In this document: positions 32,101 through 39,550 of the stretch, in pieces
Position numbering within the stretch: the stretch's first letter is position 1
Layout: each line of letters starts with the position of its first letter
Assembly (NCBI GenBank): GCA_902621345.1
Contig: CACNLV010000002.1
Coordinates: forward strand, 96,320-160,319
Direction: 5' to 3'
From: an uncultured Pelagibacteraceae bacterium
GTDB lineage: Bacteria > Pseudomonadota > Alphaproteobacteria > Pelagibacterales > Pelagibacteraceae
DNA length: 64,000 nucleotides
Program-made: the position numbers and the translations under genes
The notes under the pieces: generated by a model
What the model saw: the letters and a program-made list of their open reading frames with translations, nothing else
Database searches by the model: none
What the model was told of the DNA's origin: nothing

Positions 32101-32514
32101 ATGTTTTTTAAAAAAAAAGTAAAAATAAATATTGATAGTAATTTAATTGAAATATGTGCTCTTTTAATTCACGCAGCAAAAATTGATGAACACTTCTCTG
32201 AAAAAGAAGAAAAAATTATTAAGCAAACGATGTTAAAAATCGGAGTAAAAAATGATGAATTGGATAAATTATTTAGCGAAGCGATAAAAATTGAGGATAA
32301 TTCTAATCAAATTCTTAATTTTACAAAAGAGGTTAAAAGTATGAATGAAGAAAATAAAATTCAAATTATTGAGTCATTGTGGAGGATTATTTACTCTAAT
32401 AAAGAAGCAGATATCTATGAGACAAGTTTAATGAGAAGGCTTGGAGGATTATTGTATGTTGATAATAAAGTAATGGGAGACATCAAAGAAAAGATAAAAA
32501 ATGAGAATTTATAA
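32101..32514 (+). CDS. TerB-like (tellurite-resistance family) protein
   Basis: The 137 residues form an all-helical TerB-like domain; [20 protein letters not shown] near residues 20-38 carries the acidic metal-binding pattern of the family, and a second helical pair around [16 protein letters not shown] mirrors it. TerB proteins are linked to stress and envelope complexes, but stand-alone copies have no settled function. It lies between the helicase (3 bp) and ferredoxin (overlap of one base) in one operon. A tellurite role should not be assumed. Confidence 0.75.
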   Translation: MFFKKKVKINIDSNLIEICALLIHAAKIDEHFSEKEEKIIKQTMLKIGVKNDELDKLFSEAIKIEDNSNQILNFTKEVKSMNEENKIQIIESLWRIIYSNKEADIYETSLMRRLGGLLYVDNKVMGDIKEKIKNENL

Positions 32515-32840
32515 TGACATATTTAGTTAATGATAAGTGTATTAAATGTAAACTGACAGATTGTGTCGATGTTTGTCCGGTCGATTGCTTTTATGAAGGT
32601 AAAAATATGCTTGTAATTAAACCTGATGAGTGTATAGATTGTGGCGTTTGTGAGCCTGAGTGCCCTGTTAATGCAATTCAAGCCGACACGGAACCAGGAA
32701 GCGATAGATGGTTAGATATCAATAAAAAATATTCTGAAATCTGGCCAAATATAAGTGAAAAGAAAGATCCACCTACGGATCACGAAAATTATAAAGATGA
32801 GCAAGATAAGTTTGAAAAATATTTTAAAGAGAACATTTAA
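32514..32840 (+). CDS. fdxA: Seven-iron ferredoxin (FdxA / ferredoxin II type)
   Basis: The 108-aa protein has the two-cluster pattern of 3Fe-4S/4Fe-4S ferredoxins: Cys9, Cys12, Cys17 and Cys21-Pro in the first motif, and the second motif [16 protein letters not shown]. It begins [13 protein letters not shown], close to Azotobacter ferredoxin I. It would carry low-potential electrons in the cytoplasm; the redox partner is unknown. Its ATG overlaps the terB stop (32514), and its last part overlaps the 5' end of carD in another frame, so the operon is tightly coupled. Confidence 0.93.
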   Translation: MTYLVNDKCIKCKLTDCVDVCPVDCFYEGKNMLVIKPDECIDCGVCEPECPVNAIQADTEPGSDRWLDINKKYSEIWPNISEKKDPPTDHENYKDEQDKFEKYFKENI

Positions 32841-33666
32841 AAAAAAATCTAAAAAATTAAAAAAAGTTAGTAAAACAAAAGTCGCTAAGAAAATAAAAAA
32901 ATCAATTAAAAAAACACAAAAAAATTTAAAACAAAAAACAAAAAAAATTAATCAAAAAAAACAAATTAAAAATCCTCAAAAGAATACTGAGTTAAAAGCA
33001 GAAAACTTAAGGATCTCTAAAGGAACTGAGATTAAACCTGAAATAAAAAAAGTTAATAAACAGGCAACTGAAAAAAGAGAGTATAAGATTAAAGATTATG
33101 TTGTCTATCCAAAACATGGTGTTGGACAAATATCTGAATTTAAAAAAATTAGCATCGGTGGAATAGATGTTGAAACATATGTAATTAAATTTGAGAAAGA
33201 TAAGGCAAACGGGATGGTACCAATCAATAAACAATCTCATCTCCGTCCATTAGCTACAATTAATCAAGTTAATAAATGTGTTTCTATATTAAAAAGTAAA
33301 CCAAAAATTAAAAGATCGATGTGGAGTAGAAGAGCACAAGAGTATGAAGCCAAGATTTCGTCAGGTAAAATTTATGAATTAGCAGAGGTAGTCAGAGATC
33401 TAAATAAAGGGGATGATTTAATGGTAGATCAATCCTATAGTGAAAGACAACTTTTTGAAAAAGCTTATGAACGAATTTTATCAGAATTTAAAATAATACT
33501 GAATTTATCTTTAGAAGATACCCAAAAAAAATTAGACAAGGCACTAAAGAGAAATTTAGATGGCGAAAATAAACAAGGGACTACAGCTATTAAAAGTTCA
33601 GCACCTGAAATACAAGATGAGGAGCCAATTTCAGAGAACGAAAATGACGAACCTGTTGAAGATTAA
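32797..33666 (+). CDS. carD: CarD-family transcriptional regulator with lysine-rich N-terminal tail
   Basis: CarD proteins bind RNA polymerase beta and stabilise open promoter complexes. The domain starts at [19 protein letters not shown] and runs through [16 protein letters not shown] to the helical C-terminus. Ahead of it lie about 90 residues dominated by Lys, an extension not part of the core domain and reminiscent of histone H1-like tails. I use the ATG at 32797 (289 aa); a GTG at 32755 in the same frame would give 303 aa and a longer overlap with fdxA. Either way the start overlaps fdxA. The C-terminus is acidic. A bidirectional terminator follows. Confidence 0.88.
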   Translation: MSKISLKNILKRTFKKKSKKLKKVSKTKVAKKIKKSIKKTQKNLKQKTKKINQKKQIKNPQKNTELKAENLRISKGTEIKPEIKKVNKQATEKREYKIKDYVVYPKHGVGQISEFKKISIGGIDVETYVIKFEKDKANGMVPINKQSHLRPLATINQVNKCVSILKSKPKIKRSMWSRRAQEYEAKISSGKIYELAEVVRDLNKGDDLMVDQSYSERQLFEKAYERILSEFKIILNLSLEDTQKKLDKALKRNLDGENKQGTTAIKSSAPEIQDEEPISENENDEPVED

Positions 33667-33670
33667 AAAA

Positions 33671-33704
33671 AACGCCTCTCACACATAACGTTATGAGAAG
33701 CGTT
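33671..33704. terminator. Bidirectional Rho-independent terminator between carD and the polybasic gene
   Basis: The arms AACGCCTCTCA and TGAGAAGCGTT pair over 11 positions. On the plus strand one C-A mismatch interrupts the stem and five T follow. On the minus strand the same position becomes a U-G wobble, so the stem is unbroken, and eight T follow. It therefore terminates carD and, more strongly, the minus-strand 25-codon gene. The loop includes the palindrome ATAACGTTAT. Confidence 0.88.
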
Positions 33705-33726
33705 TTTAATAAAGAATACTAAGTTA

Positions 33727-33804
33727 TTATCTTCTTCTTCTTTTTTTAGCTTTTTTCTTAGCTTTTTTCTTAGCCTTCTTTGCTTTTTTTCTTCTTTTAG
33801 CCAT
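33727..33804 (-). CDS. 25-residue Lys/Arg/Ala polybasic mini-protein
   Basis: The frame encodes Met, five Ala, thirteen Lys and six Arg: MAKRRKKAKKAKKKA, then KKKAKKRRRR-type sequence to the TAA at 33729-33727. A strong Shine-Dalgarno sequence GGGAG ends 5 bp before the ATG, better than at most genes in this window, and a hairpin with eight T follows 22 bp after the stop. Those signals support real expression. The composition is like the tail of histone H1 and suggests binding to nucleic acid, for example DNA compaction or ribosome association; that is inference. No known ribosomal protein matches. It is too short for usual gene-calling cut-offs. Confidence 0.75.
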   Translation of the reverse strand: MAKRRKKAKKAKKKAKKKAKKRRRR

Positions 33805-33827
33805 CTTTAGCTCCCTTTTTTAGTTAA

Positions 33828-33847
33828 ACGAATCAAAATTGATTCGT
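33828..33847. promoter_or_regulatory. 9-bp inverted repeat upstream of the polybasic gene
   Basis: ACGAATCAA and TTGATTCGT form a perfect dyad with a 2-bp centre. It sits 23 bp upstream of the 25-codon gene, just ahead of its ribosome-binding site. It could be an operator, or in RNA a hairpin of eight pairs with a four-base loop. On the plus strand it precedes a T-rich stretch, so a weak terminator is another possibility. The rest of 33848-34002 is AT-rich with no gene seen. Confidence 0.45.
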
Positions 33848-34002
33848 AATTACTTATTTTTATTTTTTTATGCACGTTATGTCAAATCTTTAATTGAAGT
33901 TAAAATTTTTACAAAATTTTTTTAAATTAAAAATATTTTTATAATTTTAATGTATAAAAAAGTTAATGTTTATGCGCTTAATAATCAAATATTTTACTTA
34001 AA

Positions 34003-35748
34003 CTAATAAAGTTTTTCTAAATCTTCTTTATATTTTTCTAAAATTTTTTTTCTTTTTAATTTCAAAGTTGGTGTTAACATTCCATTTTCAATTGTAAATT
34101 CCTCTTTTATTAATTTAAATTTTTTAACTTTTTCTACTAACGACAAAGTTTTGTTTAAATCCTCCAAATAAATTTCAATTTCTTTTTTATTTTCATTACT
34201 TTCACTCACGATTAATGCAACCAGATATGTTTTTTTATCTCCATATACAAAGCTTTGTTTAATTTTTTCATTTAAACATAGTAAATTTTCAATTTTGGAA
34301 GGTGATATGTTATCTCCACCAAGATTGACAATAATTTCTTTTTTTCTATCTGTTATTTTTAAATTCCCATCTTTTGTAATTTCACCTATGTCCCCAGTAT
34401 ATAGCCAGCCATTTTTAATTACTTCATCCGTCTCTTTTTTTTTATTCCAGTAACCTAGCATAATGTTTTCACCTTTAACTAGGATCTCGCCATCCTCAGC
34501 AATTTTTACTTGATTGGTTTTGAAGGGTGGGCCCACTGTTTCAATCTTAATTTTTCCAGGAATATTACAACTAACAACAGGAGAGGCTTCGGTTAGTCCA
34601 TATCCTTGTAAGGTTGGTAATCCTATAGAATTCAAAAATTCACCAATTTTTTGATCTAAAGCACCCCCTCCAGAAACGAAAGCCTTTAGTTTACCACCAA
34701 ATTGACTTCTAATTTTTCTTCTTACCAGTTTTTCGCAGAAAAAATTAATAAAACTTTCTCGTAAACTTAATTTACTTTTATTTAGTTTTTTAATTCCGAG
34801 TGAGACAGTAGATGAAATTAATTTCTTTTTAAAACCCTTTTGTTTTGAAAAATTCATATAGATTTTACTGTACAAGTTTTGATAAAATCTAGGGACTGCT
34901 GTCATTATTGTTGGTTTTGCGACCGACATATTAGATAATAATTTTTCCAGACTTTCAGCGTAATAAACTTTTGCTCCAAGTGAAATTTGCACAAATTGAA
35001 CCGCGTGTTCATATGAATGTGATAACGGTAACCAAGTTAGAAAAACTGGTTTTTCATTTTTAAATAGAGGTACTAAAATATTTAATGCACCCTCACAATT
35101 GGATAAGATTCCACCATGACTTAACATTACTCCTTTTGGATTTCCAGTCGTTCCAGAGGTATAAATAATACATGCAAGATCATTTCTTTTTAGGTTAGTG
35201 TTTACAGAATGTTGAATTTTAAAGTTCTGGTCAGTCATTATAGTTTTCCAATTAGTAAAAATTTTTTGAAAAAAGTCCAATTCTTCATCAAAGCTATCCA
35301 TGGATATTACTTTAATATCTTTTGTTAAATAATTTTTAATTTTATTAAATTTCTCTTCGTTAGAGACGATGCAGACTTTAGGTGAACTATCTTTAACTAT
35401 ATATTCATAATCCTTATCTGAGTAAGTCGTAAATAAAGGTACAGTTACTCCACCAGCATTCATAATTGATAAATCAGAAATTAGCCACTCTGGTCGATTT
35501 TCTGAAAGTAATAAACACCTGTCCCCTCTAATTATTATCTTTCTTAAATAAGTAGTTAATATCCTTATTTGTCCATCAACTACTCTCCATGAATAATTAG
35601 TAGGTTGTCTAAACTCTGGTGACTCCTGTTCTTTTGATTTTAAATTTTTCAAAAATGCAGTTTCATCAATACTAAATTTTTTTGGTACATTCTTTTCAGA
35701 TTGTCTAAAAAAAAGTTCTACAAGGCTATTGATGTTTTTTAATTCCAT
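34003..35748 (-). CDS. Long-chain acyl-CoA synthetase (AMP-forming)
   Basis: This enzyme activates a fatty acid to acyl-AMP and then acyl-CoA. The P-loop-like motif YTSGTTGNPKGVMLSHGG, the segment LQGYGLTEASPVVSCN and the hinge motif GWLYTGDIGEI followed by ITDRKKEIIV identify the ANL family, most like FadD15/FAA1-type synthetases. I start at the ATG at 35748 (581 aa); a longer frame to 35784 would run through the tRNA-Leu gene. It lies downstream of tRNA-Leu on the same strand. It could supply acyl-CoA for beta-oxidation or lipid synthesis. Confidence 0.9.
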   Translation of the reverse strand: MELKNINSLVELFFRQSEKNVPKKFSIDETAFLKNLKSKEQESPEFRQPTNYSWRVVDGQIRILTTYLRKIIIRGDRCLLLSENRPEWLISDLSIMNAGGVTVPLFTTYSDKDYEYIVKDSSPKVCIVSNEEKFNKIKNYLTKDIKVISMDSFDEELDFFQKIFTNWKTIMTDQNFKIQHSVNTNLKRNDLACIIYTSGTTGNPKGVMLSHGGILSNCEGALNILVPLFKNEKPVFLTWLPLSHSYEHAVQFVQISLGAKVYYAESLEKLLSNMSVAKPTIMTAVPRFYQNLYSKIYMNFSKQKGFKKKLISSTVSLGIKKLNKSKLSLRESFINFFCEKLVRRKIRSQFGGKLKAFVSGGGALDQKIGEFLNSIGLPTLQGYGLTEASPVVSCNIPGKIKIETVGPPFKTNQVKIAEDGEILVKGENIMLGYWNKKKETDEVIKNGWLYTGDIGEITKDGNLKITDRKKEIIVNLGGDNISPSKIENLLCLNEKIKQSFVYGDKKTYLVALIVSESNENKKEIEIYLEDLNKTLSLVEKVKKFKLIKEEFTIENGMLTPTLKLKRKKILEKYKEDLEKLY

Positions 35749-35754
35749 AAAAAA

Positions 35755-35839
35755 TGGTGGGCGAAGAGAGAATCGAACTCTCACTTCTTGCGAAACACGA
35801 TTTTGAGTCGTGCGCGTCTACCAGTTCCGCCATTCGCCC
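35755..35839 (-). tRNA. tRNA-Leu (anticodon CAA)
   Basis: On the minus strand the acceptor arm GGGCGAA pairs fully with TTCGCCC, followed by discriminator A and encoded CCA. The anticodon stem CACGA/TCGTG encloses the loop CTCAAAA, giving CAA for the UUG codon. A long variable arm marks it as class II, and the D-arm GCGGAACTGGTAGACGCG is typical of leucine tRNAs. The 3' end is 6 bp from the ATG of the acyl-CoA synthetase gene. Confidence 0.96.
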
Positions 35840-35898
35840 ATAATTGTTTAATAATTTATTAAATAGTATAAGAACTAAAATTATATTAAAACCAAAAA

Positions 35899-36504
35899 AT
35901 GTTTTATAATCTTTATAAAAAGTGTTTAGATTTAGCAGCACACAAAAGTTCAAAGTACTACTTGGCACTTGTATCTTTTGTTGAAAGTTCTTTTTTTCCT
36001 ATTCCTCCTGACGTTATGGTTGTACCAATGGTGATCTCAAAAAAGAATGATTTTATCAAAATCTTTCTTATAACAACAATTTTTTCTGTCATGGGTGGTA
36101 TGTTAGGTTATTTAATTGGAGCTTTCTTTTTTGATTTTGGATCACAAATTATGAGTTTTTATGGATATGAAAATAAACTATATAATATTAAAGAAAATTT
36201 AGTTAATAGTGATGGTTTTTATGCCTGGCTTAGTATACTTTTTTTAGCAGGATTTACACCTCTTCCCTATAAAGTTTTTACCATTGCAAGTGGCTTAATA
36301 AGTTTTAATTTTTTGATATTCATCTTTATTAGTTTGGTTTCAAGAGGGTTGAGATTCTTTATAGTCTCATACCTCTCTTATAAGTTTGGGAATTTATTTA
36401 CTGAATTTATGGAAAAGCACGGGTCAAAATGGTTTACAATAATTGGATTATTAATTGTTATAATTGGATTATTAATTTATCTAATTCTAAAATTTTATGT
36501 TTGA
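35899..36504 (+). CDS. YqaA/DedA-family inner-membrane protein
   Basis: The 201-aa protein has about five hydrophobic segments and the DedA/SNARE-associated family signature: VESSFFPIPPDVMVVPMV near residues 29-46 and LFLAGFTPLPYKVFTIASGL in the second half, with the conserved acidic and proline-containing re-entrant loops. DedA relatives flip polyprenyl or other phospholipids across the inner membrane. It overlaps dsbB by 8 bp, the first link in a dedA-dsbB-coq7 run. Confidence 0.85.
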   Translation: MFYNLYKKCLDLAAHKSSKYYLALVSFVESSFFPIPPDVMVVPMVISKKNDFIKIFLITTIFSVMGGMLGYLIGAFFFDFGSQIMSFYGYENKLYNIKENLVNSDGFYAWLSILFLAGFTPLPYKVFTIASGLISFNFLIFIFISLVSRGLRFFIVSYLSYKFGNLFTEFMEKHGSKWFTIIGLLIVIIGLLIYLILKFYV

Positions 36505-36982
36505 TTTAAAAAATGAATTTTATCTAAAAATTATTTTTATTGTTAGCTTTACTGCATTAATTTTTGCATATTTCGTAGAATATATATTAGGTCATCAACC
36601 ATGTAATTTATGCATTGTGGAGAGAATTCCTTATATAATTAGTATAATTTTAATTGCCGTGATTTTTATTGTAAAGAAAAATCAAAAATTTTTAACTTTG
36701 TTGTTAATTCTTACTTTTGTCTTTTCGTTTACAATTTCTATTTATCATTATGGAATTGAGCAAGGTTTTTTTGAAGAATCAACCGTATGTAACGCAAGAA
36801 ATTTTATTGAAAACATAACTAAAGAGGATTTACTTAAAGAGTTGAGTAAAAAAACTATAAGTTGTAAGGATGTGACATTTAAGTTTTTTGGATTTTCCCT
36901 AACAAGTATTAATGTTGTTTTAAGTTTATTATTTATTATAACCCTCATTAAAATTTTTATTAAATATGAAAAAAACAAGTAA
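36497..36982 (+). CDS. dsbB: DsbB-like disulfide bond formation protein
   Basis: DsbB reoxidises the periplasmic oxidant DsbA and passes electrons to quinone. The 161-aa protein has four membrane spans. The first periplasmic redox pair is Cys36-Asn-Leu-Cys39 in HQPCNLCIVERIPY, and the second pair is Cys98 and Cys123 in the larger periplasmic loop. Length is slightly below the E. coli protein. It overlaps the upstream gene by 8 bp and coq7 downstream by 17 bp. Having a quinone-dependent enzyme beside a quinone biosynthesis gene is consistent with function. Confidence 0.9.
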   Translation: MFDLKNEFYLKIIFIVSFTALIFAYFVEYILGHQPCNLCIVERIPYIISIILIAVIFIVKKNQKFLTLLLILTFVFSFTISIYHYGIEQGFFEESTVCNARNFIENITKEDLLKELSKKTISCKDVTFKFFGFSLTSINVVLSLLFIITLIKIFIKYEKNK

Positions 36983-37496
36983 TAAAGTTGAAGAATTTAT
37001 AAGAGTTGATCATGCGGGTGAAAGAGGAGCTGTCAAAATCTATGAAGGCCAGCTGTTGGCTTTAAATACAATTGTTAAGAATGAGAGTCTAAAAAAGACA
37101 ATTGAAGACATGAAAGAGCATGAGACAGAACATTGTCAATTTTTTGAAAATGAAATAAAAAAAAGAAATATAAAACCTACAAAATTTTTACCTTTATGGG
37201 ACTTAATGGGTATAGGTTTAGGATTTGGATCAACATTATTAGGAAAAAAAGCAGCAATGTTGTGCACCGCATCAGTTGAAGAAGTAATTGACAAACACTA
37301 TTTAGATCAAATAAATCAATTAGGACCAGAAGAAAAAGAGTTGAAAAAAAAAATAATTAAATTTAGACAAGATGAGCTAGACCATAAAGATATAGCTTAT
37401 GAGGAAGGTGCATCAAAAAAAGGTTTTTACTCAATTATGGACAAAATAATTAAAACAGGTTCAAAAATAGCTATTCGTATTTCAGAAAAAGTTTAG
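36966..37496 (+). CDS. coq7: Coq7-type 2-octaprenyl-3-methyl-6-methoxy-benzoquinol hydroxylase
   Basis: Coq7 is a di-iron hydroxylase that installs the C6 hydroxyl of ubiquinone. The 176-aa protein carries the iron ligands in order: Glu19 in HAGERGAVKIYEGQ, an EXXH motif at Glu53-His56, a conserved Glu in ASVEEVIDKHY near 105-106 and the second EXXH at Glu137-His140. The full-length family pattern is present. It starts inside the 3' end of dsbB and ends 3 bp from the convergent HNH gene. Confidence 0.93.
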   Translation: MKKTSNKVEEFIRVDHAGERGAVKIYEGQLLALNTIVKNESLKKTIEDMKEHETEHCQFFENEIKKRNIKPTKFLPLWDLMGIGLGFGSTLLGKKAAMLCTASVEEVIDKHYLDQINQLGPEEKELKKKIIKFRQDELDHKDIAYEEGASKKGFYSIMDKIIKTGSKIAIRISEKV

Positions 37497-37499
37497 AAA

Positions 37500-38069
37500 T
37501 TAAGCCTCAAGCTCAACATCCCAATACAAATAATCCATCCAACTTTTATGGAGATAATTTGGAGGAAAATTTTTTCCATTACGATGTAGATCTTCCGTTG
37601 AAGGTTGATAAGGGTATTGACTTAGTTTCATTCCTGATGTTTTTAGAAGTTTACCACCCTTTTTAACATTACATTCAGAACAAGCAGTTACAACATTATC
37701 CCAATTTGTTTCTCCCCCTTTTGATCTTGGCAACAAGTGATCAAAAGTTAGCTCTTCACCACTACCACAATATTGACAAGAAAATTTATCTCTTAAAAAA
37801 ACGTTAAATCTTGTAAAACTTGGTTTAGTTTGGGGTACAATATAATTTTTTAATGCAATAACGCTTGGTAGCTGCATATTGAAAGATGGACTCCTAATTA
37901 TTCTGTCATAACTACTTACTATAATAACTCTATCTAAAAACACAGATTTGACAGTATCTTGCCAAGACCACAATGATAAAGGATAATAGCTTAGCGGTCT
38001 GTAATCTGCATTTAAAACTAATGCAGGACATTTTTCTAAAGAAACATTTTGTTCAATAAAATTATTCAT
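37500..38069 (-). CDS. HNH endonuclease family protein
   Basis: This 189-aa protein carries a complete HNH domain: the zinc pair FSCQYCG, the metal-binding core LTFDHLLPRSKGGETNWDNVVTAC and the second zinc pair CSEC. The N-terminal part LNADYRPLSYYPLSLWSWQDTV is the conserved extension of a family found across Proteobacteria outside mobile elements. Its role is probably DNA repair or recombination, not restriction, since no methylase or other defence gene is nearby; that is inference. It stands alone, followed on the same strand by nothing and preceded by the esterase gene. Confidence 0.85.
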   Translation of the reverse strand: MNNFIEQNVSLEKCPALVLNADYRPLSYYPLSLWSWQDTVKSVFLDRVIIVSSYDRIIRSPSFNMQLPSVIALKNYIVPQTKPSFTRFNVFLRDKFSCQYCGSGEELTFDHLLPRSKGGETNWDNVVTACSECNVKKGGKLLKTSGMKLSQYPYQPSTEDLHRNGKNFPPNYLHKSWMDYLYWDVELEA

Positions 38070-38107
38070 TAAATAATAGTAGCTTAATTAAAAAATTATT
38101 TCAATAA

Positions 38108-38767
38108 TTAGAGATTATTAAAATTTTCTAAAATATAATTTAATCCTATGCTTGAAGCCTCTACTGGGATATGATGTCCACAATTTTTAATTAGTCGTGT
38201 TTTAACGTTAACTTTATTCCTAATAAAAAAATCTTTGGCTTCAAGCAAAAAGTTAGGTGAAACTATTTCATCTGCGTCACCATGAATCATCAAAATATCT
38301 GCATCAACGTTTTTTTGTTTTATCAAATATTCTTGATTAATTATTTTTCCTGAGAAACCTACTATACAGTTATATCTTTGATCGGAAATTAAACCTAAGT
38401 TTAACGACATCATGCAACCTTGGCTAAAACCAGATAAGCAAATTCTATTATTCTGTAAGTTAAACTCATTTTTTATTTCATTAATAAATTTATTTAGTTT
38501 AGTTTCTGCTTTTTTGGACTCATTAAGAATATATTCTGGGTCATCTTTTGACAAATCAAACCACTGATAACCTGAGGGATTTATGGCACATTTTTCATGA
38601 CCGTTAGGACAAATAAAAATTGTGTTTGGCAAATGACGTCTCCAGGCTAAAGATAGCATGCTAATGTCTTGACCATCACCCCCATATCCATGAAGTAAAA
38701 TTATTGCATTCTCAATTTCAAAACCATTCTCAGGTTTCAATATTATTGAATCAAGACAAAATGTCAT
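38108..38767 (-). CDS. Phospholipase/carboxylesterase (YpfH-type alpha/beta hydrolase)
   Basis: The 219-aa protein has AIILLHGYGGDGQD, the nucleophile Ser115 in GFSQG, an acid segment MIHGDADEIVSP and the catalytic His in KNCGHHIP, so the triad is complete. It matches the carboxylesterase family related to acyl-protein thioesterases. There is no signal peptide, so it should act in the cytoplasm; its substrate is unknown. It lies 38 bp upstream of the HNH gene on the same strand. Confidence 0.85.
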   Translation of the reverse strand: MTFCLDSIILKPENGFEIENAIILLHGYGGDGQDISMLSLAWRRHLPNTIFICPNGHEKCAINPSGYQWFDLSKDDPEYILNESKKAETKLNKFINEIKNEFNLQNNRICLSGFSQGCMMSLNLGLISDQRYNCIVGFSGKIINQEYLIKQKNVDADILMIHGDADEIVSPNFLLEAKDFFIRNKVNVKTRLIKNCGHHIPVEASSIGLNYILENFNNL

Positions 38768-38816
38768 AGTTTATAATTAATGTTTTTTTATTTTGAAAAC
38801 ACCCTACAATATGTAA

Positions 38817-39020
38817 ATGTTTTCTGGAATAATTTTAAAAGTATTATCAATAGCGCTATTAATCGTCGTAGGAGTGGTCCTTATACTTGGAATTGGAACT
38901 TTATTTAAAGGAGGAGAGACTAGTAAAAAATACTCAAATAAATTAATGCAGCTGAGAGTGATATTACAATTTATTGCTGTTATCGTATTAGTGGGCTTTG
39001 CGTATTTTTTTAAAAACTAA
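38817..39020 (+). CDS. Small twin-transmembrane HIG1-domain-like protein
   Basis: The 67 residues form two membrane spans (about 5-27 and 45-64) joined by a short basic loop GGETSKKYSNKLMQLRV. The loop segment with Ser/Asn/Met and the following Arg matches the HIG1/hypoxia-induced twin-membrane family, which in mitochondria assembles with cytochrome oxidase supercomplexes. The gene is divergent from the esterase gene and overlaps tlpA convergently by 4 bp. A respiratory role is inferred from the family. Confidence 0.75.
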   Translation: MFSGIILKVLSIALLIVVGVVLILGIGTLFKGGETSKKYSNKLMQLRVILQFIAVIVLVGFAYFFKN

Positions 39021-39526
39021 TTATAAAGTTTTAGCCACTCAACAAAATTTTCCTCATTAAAATCAATTGAACCAATAATCCTAGCAAACTCTTTTCCATT
39101 TTTATTTAGTAAAATTGAAGTCGGAATTCCTCTTAAAGCAAACTTTTTTGTTAAATTTATATTTTCATCAAAATATAAATTTAAATTTTTAATATTCATA
39201 TCATCAAAAAACTTTTTAGCTTTTTTAACATTATCCTGTCCAACATTTACTGGAAATATTTTAAGGTTATTTAAATCTTTATTTAATTTCAATATATCTA
39301 ACGATGGCATTTCTTCTTTACATGGAGCGCACCAAGTTGCCCAAAAATTCAGTAATAAAATGTTTCCCTTATAATCACTTAAATTTAGTTGGTTATTTTG
39401 ATCATCTAAGATGGTTAAATTTGTATATTCTTTTAATTCCTTGTTTAGTATAAGGTTCTTAATATTAGGGGTTTCATTTGCAAACGTATTTGAAATTAAA
39501 AATATAAATATTATTAAAAATCTCAT
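39017..39526 (-). CDS. tlpA: TlpA/ResA-family thiol-disulfide oxidoreductase
   Basis: The 169-aa protein has an N-terminal signal peptide or anchor (MRFLIIFIFLISNTFA) and a thioredoxin fold with the redox motif WCAPC at 65-69 in LNFWATWCAPCKEEMPSL. The cis-Pro loop appears as RGIPTSILL. TlpA/ResA proteins reduce cysteines of apocytochrome c or copper-site proteins in the periplasm. It is divergent from argH across only 24 bp; in many Alphaproteobacteria tlpA sits beside argH-lptM-lysA, as here. Confidence 0.9.
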   Translation of the reverse strand: MRFLIIFIFLISNTFANETPNIKNLILNKELKEYTNLTILDDQNNQLNLSDYKGNILLLNFWATWCAPCKEEMPSLDILKLNKDLNNLKIFPVNVGQDNVKKAKKFFDDMNIKNLNLYFDENINLTKKFALRGIPTSILLNKNGKEFARIIGSIDFNEENFVEWLKLYN

Positions 39527-39550
39527 ATTAAAAAGGTATAAATAATTAGC

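Noticed and set aside
32101..32514. Tellurite-resistance operon
   Set aside because: Only a lone TerB-like gene is present, without TerC, TerD or other partners.
35749..35784. Longer start for the acyl-CoA synthetase
   Set aside because: It would translate part of tRNA-Leu; the ATG at 35748 is just outside the tRNA.
37500..38069. HNH gene as part of a restriction, defence or mobile element
   Set aside because: No methylase, integrase, repeat or att site nearby; the family occurs as a stand-alone chromosomal gene.
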